Of a stretch of DNA of 64,000 nt, positions 25,801-36,029 are shown one piece after another. The notes under the pieces were generated by a model, which was not told where the DNA came from, made no database searches, and was given only the letters and a program-made list of their open reading frames with translations. The translations under genes were made by a program, and so were the position numbers. This DNA comes from Epiperipatus broadwayi (Eukaryota; Onychophora; Udeonychophora; Euonychophora; Peripatidae). The DNA is taken from positions 6,783,800 to 6,847,799 of the forward strand of contig JAQFVV010000018.1 of assembly GCA_028023455.1 (NCBI GenBank), in the 5' to 3' direction. Positions within the stretch are counted from its first letter, which is position 1. Each line of letters begins with the position of its first letter.

Positions 25801-26152
25801 AGTATGGAGAGATGTATGTTGGGAGTAACTAGAAGAGATCGAAAACGCAATGTATGGGTAAGACAACAAACAGGTGTTACTGACCTTATTGAAAAAATTA
25901 AAAGATTGAAATGGAGTTGGGCTGGACATATTGCTAGAAGAGATGATAATAGATGGACAATTGAAATTTTAAACTGGATTCCAAGAGATTGTAAAAGACC
26001 CAGAAGGAGACCACATGTAAGATGGATGGATGAAATAAGAAAATGTGTAGGGGTGATGTGGAGAAGAGAAGCTAAAGATCGGAGAAGATGGATTAAACTT
26101 GGAGAGACCTTCATCCTGCAGTGGATTGATAATGGTTGATGATGATGATGAC
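22894..26152 (+). mobile_element. Full-length RTE-type LINE nested in another LINE
   Basis: The left edge is set where the older LINE's frame stops (after GAC at 22891-22893). The right edge is the GAC at 26150-26152, after which the same frame resumes with DLYKRWDDCVRR. The 3' end is a TGATGA-type short repeat tail (about 26136-26152), typical of RTE elements. The 5' leader is about 290 bp. Only GAC is visibly shared at the two junctions, so a duplication of three or a few bases is all that can be supported. The nesting order shows the RTE insertion is younger than the host LINE. Confidence 0.85.
23182..26139 (+). CDS. RTE-type LINE protein: AP endonuclease plus reverse transcriptase
   Basis: This enzyme nicks target DNA and primes reverse transcription from the nick. 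The frame is 985 codons without a stop, full length for RTE elements. The APE-like endonuclease spans about residues 47-285: YNCRSL (N53), LCEVRRKG (E82), QVYAPT (151-156), GDFNAR (D188, N190), ELDYI (D255) and GSDHR (D279, H280). A linker follows, then RT at about 490-800: KAPENDGI, NYRPISLLS (565-573), EQAGFKSGFSTIDHI, FGFVDYEKAFDS (box A, D635), VRQGDSISPKLF and DFADDVVVF (box C, D734, D735). The C-terminal part has TYGSETWTL, WAGHIARR and RRPHVRWMDEI, typical of this clade. The 5' codons 1-43 are GC-richer and look like leader, so Met44 or Met45 (about 23311) may be the true start. All catalytic residues I can judge are present, so it may be active. Confidence 0.93.
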   Translation: MTDKNKAWPLFPGGCKVTNQGSGWWTKAEGAKNPLIADPGCHLMMTFYLGTYNCRSLSSEGRLQALEEELSYIKWDIIGLCEVRRKGEETIDLKSGHIIYYKSTHIGNTSGVGFIINKKWKNNIVEIDGVLDRVARLVIQLNSRYQMQIIQVYAPTSSHSDEVVEDFYMDVQKAFDQSKQHFKIVMGDFNARIGRQMKDEIAVGNFGYGNRNERGHRLAEFAEKEKLYIMNSFFEKNVKRKWTWKHPNEGIAELDYILTNRKYIFQDCNVLNKFNTGSDHRLVRCKLRVNVKLERQKLLRKTIFTVDIPNLQKHSNEFKLELTNRFQVLGDFEHDSDLNEINMKIIDTLLKTATNIAGRKKQQLTNKISTETREFMKKRRNMKIYKNDVLKRIEYLEFCKMVLKRVENDIRKYNCEIARKAVEENKSLKNVKQHFGIGRKFISAIRKKDGIITKKRDDIMKLVEDFYQELYSNKEQIPPISITSSELPRILNEEVRHAIKCMKKGKAPENDGIIIDILKEAGEEIETILAKLYTKCLNDKDVPEDWKNAVIILIFKKGDKEDIRNYRPISLLSVLYKIFTKIITTRLQRTLDFHQPREQAGFKSGFSTIDHIQVLREIIERSNKYELSLCFGFVDYEKAFDSIHISSVIKALDHQGIDPGYCHILKNIYKNATATIRLHNDTEKINIEKSVRQGDSISPKLFTAVLQEVFCGLKWETKGVKVNGEYLSHLDFADDVVVFANNASELQEMLQELADESRKVGLKINVKKTKVMFNRFAQNMKIKIDYEELEEVNSYKYLGQIINIYGNIMEEINHRIKLGWSAFDRNNLILKGNMPMCLKRMVFNKCVLPVLTYGSETWTLNGRAIQRLQTTQRSMERCMLGVTRRDRKRNVWVRQQTGVTDLIEKIKRLKWSWAGHIARRDDNRWTIEILNWIPRDCKRPRRRPHVRWMDEIRKCVGVMWRREAKDRRRWIKLGETFILQWIDNG

Positions 26153-26800
26153 TTGTATAAAAGGTGGGATGATTGTGTTAGGAGGATTGTTGAGTGTTAT
26201 AGTGGTAAAGAATGGGATAAAAGAATAGAAGCATTAATAAAAAATAGGGAGTTGGAGAGATGAAGAAGTAGTGTGGAGGGTAAGAAGAGTTTAAATATAT
26301 ATAGAAGTAAATGGAATATTGGAAGCGAGTTAATTTATGATAATAGTAAGGAAAGTAGTTTATTGTTTAAGGCTCGAATGGGATCTTTAGCAACAAGAGA
26401 ATATACATGTAAATGGAAAACTATGGGTGATTTAGCGTGAAAATTGTGCAAGGAAGGTATAGAAAATATTAGGCATCTGGTGATTGAATGTAAATGCTTG
26501 AAAGCAGAAAGGATACAGATAATGAAGTTATGGGAGAATAGGTGTGAACAAAGTGACAATACAGAAAGTGAGTTAGTAGTTTTTATGCTGGGTTTGCGAA
26601 AAGATAAGGGGGATTTAGATTTAAAGGCCATAGAGTTGACAAAGATTATGTTGTGGAAATGGGATGGGGCAGAATATGGGAAGACTTAGAGTGGGGAATT
26701 GAAATAAAGTGGCTAAAAGGTTTATCTGGGCATAGTTGCTGAGATATTCTTGACTTCGTTTAAGGAGAAGCCACATACATCACATCATGACATTGGAACA
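26153..26800 (+). pseudogene. Decayed purine-biased LINE, 3' portion
   Basis: This continues the LINE broken at 22893. The frame resumes DLYKRWDDCVRRIVECYSG and reaches a TGA at about 26261. Further on it reads ELIYDNSKESSLLFKARMGS, then a Cys/His cluster near 26440-26500 (C, two residues before which an in-frame TGA falls, then IRHLVIEC) resembling the C-terminal CCHC-type motif of several LINE clades. The tail frame 26444-26689 is open. The 3' untranslated part ends near 26795 with CATCACATCA, a landmark shared with the minus-strand copy at 55215-55725. Confidence 0.8.
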
Positions 26801-26811
26801 TTTTTTAATAG

Positions 26812-27180
26812 GTACAAAATATGTTGTGGCCTGCTTATTGAAATACATACTACAGAAAGTAGAGAAAAGTATAGTTTTTGATAAAATGAGGGAAAATTTA
26901 ATTTTGTAAATATATTTAAAATTAATTAAATTTGATTTTTATCACATATTTAATCTCTCACTTGCAAGTGGAGACTGAACAAAATACCAGGTTGTTAAAA
27001 TTTCATAGCCATTTTTAAAAATTTGTTTATCACATGAGAAATATATTAAAATTTAAATCATAAAAGTTGACCAAATTCAGTAATATAACCGAACATAAAA
27101 AGTTATATTTTTCTCAATACTGCTCTTGGTATCTCATGTAGTATTACTTCATGTAAATAGTACATAAATATTGTAATTTC
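26812..27180 (+). repeat. Dispersed repeat E, copy 1
   Basis: It aligns over about 360 bp with 28667-29025. Shared landmarks are ATGTTGTGGCCTGC, TTGAAATACATACTA, TTGCAAGTGGAG, GAACAAAATACCAG, TATCACATGAGAA and TTTCATGTAAAT. No coding capacity is seen. Its class is unknown. Confidence 0.7.
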
Positions 27181-28666
27181 TCTGACATAGCTGAAAGTAA
27201 AATCATAATGTAATAATAAATTAAAAACAAAAAAAAATTGGTAAGAAATGAAAAGTTTGTTCGTTTGTTTACTTTTAAAATTTGATTTAAAAATAAAATT
27301 AATTATTTGAAAAAATATTGAATGTTAATTAAAAATAATAATGTGATTGTTATATAGTTGCTATGGGAATTTTCACTGTTGCTGGTCATCAAGAAAAGAG
27401 AAGTGTTCCTGTCAACCACAGATGTTTATTTACTAGTTGGTTTAGTTAACAAATTACCAGCCATGAAGATGACTTTTATTCAATTGAATTTGTATTTATC
27501 TATCATGGTGGAATAAAACAAAATAAATGTGATGCCCATGTATTGAAAATAAATGCCTAATTATACTTACCATTGGCAGATTTATCTCTATGCCATATCA
27601 AAATAGTATTTATTTAATAAGAAAAAAGTCAAGAAGAAATATACCAAAGAAGAAAAACCTGCACACATATTGAATATTTATTAAACAATTAAAGGAAATT
27701 GTGTCAGAAGAATCTGCTAGCTTCTATTCTATATATGTGGAACCATGGAAATATATAAATAATGACTGAAGACTTTAATGGTAAATTGATAAATATATTA
27801 AATGCAGAAGAAAAGAAAAAAATACTGCATATATGTTGAGATCAATAGACAAATAGAACCAAAGAAAAATTTAGTAAGATTATTTTAAATGACTTTATGA
27901 TAAATAAATATTTGCAAAAGATTCACTTTCCTGCATTAAAAATTAACACATTGATATTTTTCTTAATTCTATATTTAAAATCATATGTGATATGAAAAGA
28001 ATTTAAAACATTCATTTTAAAAACTATAAAATGTATTCATTATAATAATTATTGTACCATTGAGGCTAAGAGATCAATCAAGTTTGGGGGAAATTAAAAA
28101 TGTACACTTGATTGATTTTTCAGATTCATATTAAATAGTTTTTCTTTTTGCCATATATATATATATATTTCATTTTATTGACTACGTAAATACAAAAGAT
28201 GTTAAATTGTTTATATTTCTTGTGATTGTTGTTATTTAAAAGTATTGTTTCTTATCAATTTCTCCATTGACAGATAATTATTTTATTTAAATACATAGAA
28301 AAAAATATATTTTGATTTAGCATTTTTGACAAAATGCACCTAACTATAAAATAATAATATATATGTAGAGTGGATGATGATCACGAAATATGACTAGTTC
28401 TGAATTAAGATTTGTTACTTGATGTAAGTTTCAAACTGATCATTGTCCATGACTATAATCAATAAGGATAAAATTTTTAGGCTATAGTCACTCCACCTTG
28501 TACAAAATCATCAACTAGTCATAGATGAACAATTAATCATTCCCTTAGAGTAATAATATCCACAATAACCAAATATTCTAATGATTCCAGCAATTCCATT
28601 ACAATATACAGACAATAGATTTAGCTCCATATTGTTATATTCTTTTATTCTACTAATGATTGTTCA
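27181..28666. other. AT-rich intergenic sequence
   Basis: Nothing is recognised beyond a short AT microsatellite near 28155-28168. Confidence 0.55.
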
Positions 28667-29025
28667 AAGTATGTTGTGGCCTGCATATTGAAATACATAC
28701 TATAGAAATAGAGAGAATTATAATTTTCAGTAAACCAAGAAAAAATTTGATTTTATAAATATATTTTAAATTAATTAAATTTCATTTGTACCACATATTT
28801 AATTGCTCATTTGCAAGTGGAGTGTGAACAAAATACCAGAATGCTAAAATTTTATACTATTTTTAAAAATTATTTTATCACATGAGAAGTATGTTTAAAC
28901 TAAAATCCAAAAAGTTGATGAAATTTGGTAATATAATAGATTGTAAAAAGTTATGTTTTTCGTGATAGTGCTGTTAATAACTCATGTATTATTATTTCAT
29001 GTAAATGGTATGTATATATATATAA
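28667..29025 (+). repeat. Dispersed repeat E, copy 2
   Basis: This is the second copy of the repeat at 26812-27180, in the same orientation and about 1.85 kb downstream. Divergence is substantial (many substitutions and small indels), so it is an old duplication or an old dispersed element. Confidence 0.7.
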
Positions 29026-29974
29026 ATCATAGAAACAATTACATGTTGGGTTGTATTCTTTTATTTTAGCAAAACGGGTACAGCTAATAGTTAATTAAAA
29101 ATGAAATATTTTATTTTTGAATACCCAAATAACTGTTAATAACACTTAATAGACCACAATGAAATGCAGAATAAATAAATAAAATCATATATTCTTTAAG
29201 ATCTGCAGATATTTGATTTTTTTAAAAAAAACCTCAAATCCAGAAATCTTTAACTTTTAAGTTTGCTATTAAATCACTGATCTAAATTTTTAGAGTAGTT
29301 GCAGAATAACAGAGATTTAATGTATATGTATGTATATAAATTAAAGATTGCATAATTCTAGATAAAACCTGTATACATATATATTATAACCTTACATTTA
29401 CTACTGCAATCATCTCATAGAGCTAAACAACTGTAAAATTTTCATTGACTATATTTTGTGGTCAAGCAAATGAAATTCACCACTATTATTGGTTAGATAG
29501 CAGATAATACAGTCAAAATTAAGTTCAAAAGTCTCTTATGTTATTGCTTAAAAGAAAATATAATTTTAAAAGTATTTAAAGATATCTTCCAAGCAGATTT
29601 TGTTAATCAATGCATATATAAAATATGTATGTCTGTATTTTTTTTTTAGATGCACAATTGAATTTTATAGAAACACATTCGCACATAAAATAAATATTTT
29701 ATAAAGTGATACAGAATAGGATAATAAACTGAACATAATGATTCAGAATATTTTAAAATAATTGAAATTAAGATTGCACTCACTTAAAGTTGTAGAACAA
29801 ACATGTTTAATTTGATCAAATTATAAATGTAAAACTGATAAAAATTAATTTATCCTATTTAAGTAAAAGATATTTATTGAATGACTTGGTAATTTATTTT
29901 AAAAAAAGATAATGATAACTAAATATCTGAGAACTTTAAGAAAATTAATATATTAAATTATAAGTTAAACCTTA
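29026..29974. other. AT-rich intergenic sequence
   Basis: Nothing is recognised. Confidence 0.55.
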
Positions 29975-30205
29975 AAACATCACAAGATCACTATCTCCCA
30001 TGCTTGTTCATAACTGTTGTCATCTAGTTGCAGTGCTCCAAGGCTCCTCACTGATGAAGGCCATAAGCCAGAAACTAGTTTGGGGATATTGGATGAGTAG
30101 GACCTAGATAGGGATTTTATGCACAAACCTTCTGGCATCCATTGATTACTCTGTCTTGCTTTGAGTGGCACTAGTGTATGAAGAGAGTTTTGCCTATTTT
30201 TAAAT
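29975..30205 (+). mobile_element. Family B hammerhead repeat, copy 1
   Basis: About 230 bp are shared with 53588-54088: a head ACATCACAAGAT and TGCTTGTTCATAACTGTT, the ribozyme region, then GGGATTTTATGCACAA, CATTGATTACTCT and a tail GTGGCACTAGTGTATG. The copy is GC-richer than its surroundings. It encodes no recognisable protein; the 63-codon minus-strand ORF within it has no motif. Its ribozyme makes a Penelope-like or retrozyme-like non-autonomous element the best guess. Confidence 0.6.
30037..30093 (+). ncRNA. Hammerhead ribozyme fold, type I (family B)
   Basis: The core is CTGATGA (30051-30057) and GAA (30071-30073). Stem II is GGC (59-61) with GCC (67-69) around CATAA, flanked by an A-A mismatch next to the core. 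Stem III is AC/GT closed by TA (30074-30079), and the cleavage site is after GTT (T at 30080). Inner stem I is TCCTCA (30045-30050) with TGGGGA (30081-30086). An internal loop GGC/TA and an outer stem TCCAA (30037-30041) with TTGGA (30089-30093) follow. The strand order and the very short stem III match the type I hammerheads known from Penelope-like elements and retrozymes. The A-A mismatch may lower activity. Confidence 0.75.
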
Positions 30206-32629
30206 TATAAGTTATTTATTTATTAAATAAATAATTGTAAAATTATTATTTTTTTTATTATTCTACTTCCTGTCTGGAAAATTGTCACTTTAAATCAAAC
30301 CCAGACAACTTTCTATTATCTGCCTTACTCCATAACTTATGACAGTTATTAAAATTTCTCCATGAAAACATGGAAATAGAAAAGCATTGTGGGAAATATT
30401 AGCTAACCAAAATATCAGCTGATCAAAGGTATAAATACTGGTGATTGGAAAATCCAATTAGTCATCAGAAAATATCAGTTCATTCAAAATATAGACCAAT
30501 TGAAATTTAAAATTAGCCATTTTGACCTACTTCATGTGACGAGTAGACCACCTCAGTCTAGGCATTTTGCCTAACTTAGCAAAACTCTTTCTTCTCCTTG
30601 AACTGAAATGAATAAATAACAACAAACCAGGGATTATTATTAAATGCTATTTCAAAAAAAAATTTAGTATTGTTTTCAACTTTTAATGAAAACTTTGTAA
30701 AATTGCTTATGGAATGCTTATAATAACTTCAACCATGGTTGCTTATCTCTTCATTGAAATAATTATAAAACAGCTTATCTCTTCAATTCAAATAATTGTA
30801 AAACAACTCATCTATTCTTCCAAAATAATAGTAAAATATCTTGTCTCAAAACTTTGGATTATCTCACATGGATTAGCGAAAGATGAACTTTAATAAGTTT
30901 AAATCATATATCCAATTATATGAAATTTCTAGCTTGGATAAAAGCTGAATTATTAATTAAAATCAATAGAGTCAAGGTATTTAAGGACCATAATTTATTT
31001 ATGGGTCATATTAAATATAAAAATGATATCAATTATATAGAAAAATGGATTAAGTTTCTATAAACCAAAGGAACTAAAATGACCTATTGCTAATAAATAC
31101 ACGATAAATGCTAGTCATAGAAATATAAATTTGCAAGTGTTTTCAAATGGATTAAACTGCTTTTTTTTGTATGATAAACTACAATTTACTGTCAGAGTTT
31201 TAAGAATAGAGTGTGGATTATAGAAGTCACCATGTTAAAATATTACAAACATCTTCAGCAAGTATTCTAAAATGAATTAGTGTGCTAAAAATATAATCAA
31301 AATTGGATTACCAAATGTGATTAATTTTTTTAATTATATTTTCATATTAAGTGCTAAAAAGGATTAAACCTACAAAAGAAATTATCTTGTGTTTATAATA
31401 TTAATATTTGTAATTTTTATTAAAGTGTTGGTAGTGGATTTTTTTAAACGGAGTATTATGCAAATGTCATAATAGGATAAATTTTAATCGTTCATAACAG
31501 TTGGATTATAAACCATTAGATTACTTTAAATAAATTTTGTTATAGTATATAATTATTTAGTTATAGTTATGATTAGTGTAATAAAGAAATTATAAAGTTT
31601 TTCAGATATATTTAGATATAAATGTATAGATAACAATTTATAAATTTTATTATACATGATATTGGGTATGGTATTATAAATGATTTACATTGGAGTCAGG
31701 TTGTATTAGTTGAACTAATGTTTAAATTTATCTAAACTCTTTATATTTAATTTATCATATGTTTTATATTTAATCACATTTTGTCTCCCACATGATCAAA
31801 TTAGGTACTGACAAATTGAGTTTATTTTTATAATAGGTTATTTCCCTCTTCAAAATTAAAATTGCAAAATAACATTTCAAGAATTAAAAAAAAACTAAAT
31901 TCCACTCATAAAAAAATTCTTTATACTGCTTTTTTTTTCTTATGCCAAAACAAAAACAAGATAATCAGTTAATTACACTGACTTGAAAAACCTTGCTTTT
32001 TGTTTTGGAAATAAATAAATAAATTAAAACAAAATTCAACAAAAATGTTCAAACTTTTTTTTTGTCATTTTTTTTTAAAAAAAATATTCCTTATGATTTT
32101 TTAAAAGTTAAAATTAAAACTTTTCAATAATTTTCTAAGAAGAAAAAATTATTTATCTTATTAATTTTTTTTATCATTAAAAATAATCAATAATTACTGA
32201 AGAGAGAATAAAAAATTGTTTATGTGATTTTATATTTTTCTTTCTTTTTTACTATTTATAACACAATAAATAATATTCACATTATTACTTTAAAACGTTT
32301 TAAAACTATCATATTATTTAACAAATAACCCATTATTATTAAAAACATAGGAAAAGATTAAATATTATTTCTACATTCTAATTCTAGTTATTTACAAGCT
32401 TGTAATACTTATCAAAGCCAGAGTTGGTCATTGTCTACAATATTACAATGCTCACACCTTAAAATGATGAGACAATGAAATAGGAATGTATATTTCATTT
32501 ATCATATTTTAACTTTATATTTTAATGGTCATCTTATTATTAGAGATATTCAGGTAAATACTCTAATCCACTCATAATTGATGATCTCTTAAATCAGGCT
32601 GTAATAGGGTGTTAATGATCTGTTCAGCT
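30206..32629. other. AT-rich intergenic sequence
   Basis: No gene is recognised. An imperfect tandem repeat (ATCTCTTCATTGAAATAATT-like units, 2-3 copies) lies at about 30748-30850. Confidence 0.5.
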
Positions 32630-33410
32630 CATCTTTACTGCCTTAACTATTTGCTATTCATCTTTCTTTTCATCCATGCATTCTCCCATGAATTATGTTT
32701 ATTATTTAGTTAAATAGCCTTATTCTTTAGATTAATTTTATCTTTCATTTTTGGTAATTCTGTATCTTGAAATTTTGAAGAGCCAAAATCCCTTCTTCCA
32801 AACCTGTCTTGGGTTTGTTGTTTTAGCAATTCTACTATTATCTGCTCAATATTTTTTTGCCATTGCAGATAATCATCAGATTTAATTTATAAATTATACC
32901 TAACAAATTTATTATTTTTTCACTTAATAAGTGAACTAGCAGTTGATGCTTTCAATTGCAATATCTGGCCTTAAAAAGACTGAGTATAGGTCTTTTCAGT
33001 ATCTGTATTATATTTTTTTTATCATACTTGATCCTGTAATTTTTCTATTTTTTTCTTTTACATTTTGGACTGTCTGACCATTTTTCATTCTTTTGCTTTA
33101 TTATTTCCATATACTTTTGTATATTTTCTATATTTTTCTCAAACTATTTTAATCCATGTATCTTTGGCTTAATTTCCTGGTTCACTGGTTCATCTATAAT
33201 TTTATCTGTTATTTCAGTTTTCTCTTGCATTATATTATGTACATAATGTATAATATCTCTTATTATCTTAGCCTTTCTTAATTTTCTCTGTTATTTGGGT
33301 TATATTCTGGTTATCTTCATGAATATTATCATTCTTTTGATGATTTTTATTCTGTTGATTGTTTCTTAATTTTCTTGCCCTGCTATTTCTTGTGATTTAA
33401 GAAAGAAGCT
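32630..33410 (-). pseudogene. Possible decayed coding sequence, perhaps LINE ORF
   Basis: Read on the minus strand, this stretch is purine-rich and gives broken frames with protein-like composition, for example IDEPVNQEIKPKIHGLK, NIENIQKYMEIIKQKN, VELLKQQTQDRFGRRDFG and QDTELPKMKDKINLKNK. Lys, Glu, Ile and Asn dominate, suggesting a coiled-coil protein such as a LINE ORF1, and the purine bias recalls the LINE at 21285. No catalytic motif is visible and stops are frequent. Confidence is low. Confidence 0.3.
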
Positions 33411-33579
33411 CTGAGAAAAGTAATGGTTATTGTACTGAAACATCAGTTATTTTATTTTTAAGACACAGAATCTCCCTTAAATAATAGTATGAAATAATCA
33501 TTTACTCTTGAGAATATATATATAAAATTAAGAGCATGCTACTACAAAAGAAGGCATTCAAATTATTTTTATCTTGGAT

Positions 33580-33637
33580 TGTCCCCATCCCCAGACTGGT
33601 TTTGACCTATGGGTCTCTTCAGTGAGGAGTTGGGACA
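33580..33637 (-). ncRNA. Hammerhead ribozyme fold (family A), core mutated
   Basis: The fold is the same as at 34002-34059 but the GAA at the end of stem II reads AAA (G12 changed to A, at a former CpG). Stem I is stronger here: TCCTCA with TGGGGA, and TGTCCC with GGGACA. Loss of G12 should abolish or greatly reduce cleavage. Confidence 0.75.
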
Positions 33638-34001
33638 TTAGATTCAAAAAAATAACTCAAGCAAAGCATTTATCTAAAAGTTAATTGTTAGAAGAAGATC
33701 TGAAACTTTTAGACATCTACATGTCTTTAAAGTCAGCTCTCCAACTGAAAAAATCATATGGGCCTGAACTTCATTCAGATACTCCATATATTAGTAGGCT
33801 TAGCCATTTAATTTAGTCAAAGCCCCAACAGCAAAATAATAATAGTAATAATAAAAAGTCAGATGTCACATGACTTATATATAGCTTGCACTTACAAATA
33901 TGTAAAATTAAGAGCATGCTAATGAGCTCTAAACAAGCCTTTTTTTATTTATGATAAATGCTACTACAAGAGAAGGCATTCAAATCATTTTTATCTTGGA
34001 T

Positions 34002-34059
34002 TGTCCTCATCTCCAGACTGGTTTCGACCTATGGGTCTCTTCAGTGAGGAGTTGGGACA
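34002..34059 (-). ncRNA. Hammerhead ribozyme, type I, intact core (family A)
   Basis: On the minus strand in order: outer stem I TGTCC(C), loop AAC, inner stem I TCCTCA, core CTGAAGA, stem II GACC-CATA-GGTC, then GAA. Stem III is AC-CA-GT and the canonical cleavage triplet is GTC. The stem I return is TGGAGA, loop TG, then (A)GGACA. Every invariant core position of the hammerhead is satisfied, including A15.1 facing U16.1. One A-C mismatch lies in inner stem I. Stem III of two base pairs suggests cleavage in dimeric or tandem transcripts, as known for Penelope-associated hammerheads. This is the best-preserved ribozyme in the window. Confidence 0.82.
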
Positions 34060-34410
34060 TTAGATTCAAAAAACCAACTCAAGCAAAGCATTTATAAAAA
34101 ATAAAAAAAGAAACTTGTTTAGAGCTCATTAGCATGCTCTTAATTTCACATATTTGTAAGTGCAAGCTATATATAAGTCATGTGACATCTGATTTTTTAT
34201 TATTACTATTATTATTTTGCTGTTGGGGCTTTGGCTAAATTAAATGGCTAAGCCTACTAATATATGGAGTATCTGAGTGAAGTTCAGGCCCATATGATTT
34301 TTTCAATTGGAGAGCTGACTTTAAAGACATATAGATGTCTAAATGTTTCAGATCTTCTAACAATTAACTTTTAGATAAAAGCTTTGCTTGAGTTGGTTTT
34401 TTGAATATAA

Positions 34411-34468
34411 TGTCCCAACTCCTCACTGAAGAGACCCATAGGTCACAACCGATCTGGGGTTGGGGACA
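34411..34468 (+). ncRNA. Hammerhead ribozyme fold (family A, inverted arm), core mutated
   Basis: CTGAAGA and the GACC-CATA-GGTC stem are kept, as is outer stem I (TGTCCC with GGGACA). The GAA reads ACA and the stem III region is altered (CCGATC). It is predicted inactive. It lies in the inverted arm, so its orientation is opposite to the other two copies. Confidence 0.7.
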
Positions 34469-34615
34469 ATCCAAGATAAAAATGATTTGAATGCCTTCTC
34501 TTGTAGTAGCATTTATCATAAAAAAAAGCTTGTTTAGAGCTCATTAGCATGCTCTTAATTTTACATATTTGTAAGTGCAAGCTATATATAAGTCATGTGA
34601 CATTTGACTTTTTAT

Positions 34616-36029
34616 TATATATATATAATACTGGACAGCCATTCATATATCCAACCCTGGAGAGGGCCACCAGATTTTCACATATGGATAATTTATTTTA
34701 GTTTCTGAATAATGTTAATGATGATTATGCTGACATATCTTTATCACTTAATTAAGCTAGCTCAGCTTAGAGAAAAATAATAATAATTAATAGACAGACA
34801 GTCACAAATAAATGCTAGGCAAATTTAAATAATCACGACAATATTTATTGAGTATTGTATGAAACACATAAAATAAAATACATAAATTTAAAATAAATTA
34901 ATTTCAAGTATGGATGGTTTCAATTAAATAACTAATCAAAATAGTTTATTCTTGTTCATTTTAAATTAAAAAACAGCATTAATTTTTTGACATTAAATAA
35001 ATTTTTTATGTAATATGTGCAATTACTCTAACTAAACACTCTTTAATAACTACAAAATATTTAGGTATTGTATTCTCATTTAAATCTTAACTTAGATGCA
35101 TGTGTGTAAAATCATATCACAAAACATTCCAAGCCTCATAAACAATTATAAACCAAAGAGAGACCAGAGATACTATTCCCAAGCTTGTCTCATCAATAAT
35201 AATACAGACCACATTTCTGGCATTAAGGGATACAGATATAGACTAGAGCTTGACAGAGACTTTGCTGTTAGAGGCTGTGAAGGTTTTACTAATTATATAT
35301 TGTGACCTTTGGTTTGAACATAAGAAACCAAAGATCGAAGAGTTGACAGCAATGCTAGTTTTTGAACAGTTTTAAAGGAAATTTTTTTTTTTCATAGGAG
35401 AATGTCAAGTCAAATAAAATCTGAATATATTTTTTTAAGAAATGAAACTTTCATATAGCAGTTGTGCAACATATAAACAAAATTATGTCTGTAATTTATT
35501 GAAATGTCTAATGTATAAGTGTATTAAGTGTATGGAAGGTGGATAAGGCTCTCTCACACACAGAAAATTGTGAATATGTTTATATATAAAAGCTTAAGTG
35601 TTGAATTGGACAAATAAAAATATTTGAAAAGTGAAAGTCTAATATGAAAAGGTGAAAAGATTCAACTTGCTTATTATAGTGCTTGTTTAATATTTAATTG
35701 AGAAGGGATAGCTATAAAATTTTAAAATACTATGAAACAGATTTAAGGTTATTCAAGATTCGCTACAAGCAGATAATGAAGATTATTAATAAATGTGCAT
35801 GCATGTGTGTGATATATAAAGTTTTAATTATAAGGACAATTCCCACTTTTTATATGTCTGCAGTATATCGTTGGTAAGGAAATTGGGAGAACAATTGTTT
35901 TATACCAGTTTTAAATAAATTAATAATTATATTCATTCATAAAATTTGAATCAAAATTTAGTCTATTCTTTTTATTGAAAAAAAAATTTTCTCTCAAAAT
36001 TTTCAGACATATTTTTTTTTTACTTAAAG
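34616..36029. other. AT-rich intergenic sequence
   Basis: Nothing is recognised. The 69-codon ORF at 35096-35305 has no motif. Confidence 0.55.

Larger units (their letters stand above)
33520..34615. mobile_element. Family A foldback: 422-bp units, direct then inverted
   Basis: A first unit (from about 33520) and a partial second unit (from about 33940) lie in the same direction with a period of about 422 bp (AAGGCATTCAAAT at 33551 and 33973). From about 34107 the sequence runs as the reverse complement to about 34615. Landmarks seen on both strands are AAATTAAGAGCATGCT, TCATGTGACAT, AGCCATTTAATTTAG/CTAAATTAAATGGCT and the ribozyme region. Each full unit carries one hammerhead fold; three are present, one with an intact core. 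No protein is encoded. AT runs flank both ends, so no clear target-site duplication can be defined. Confidence 0.7.
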
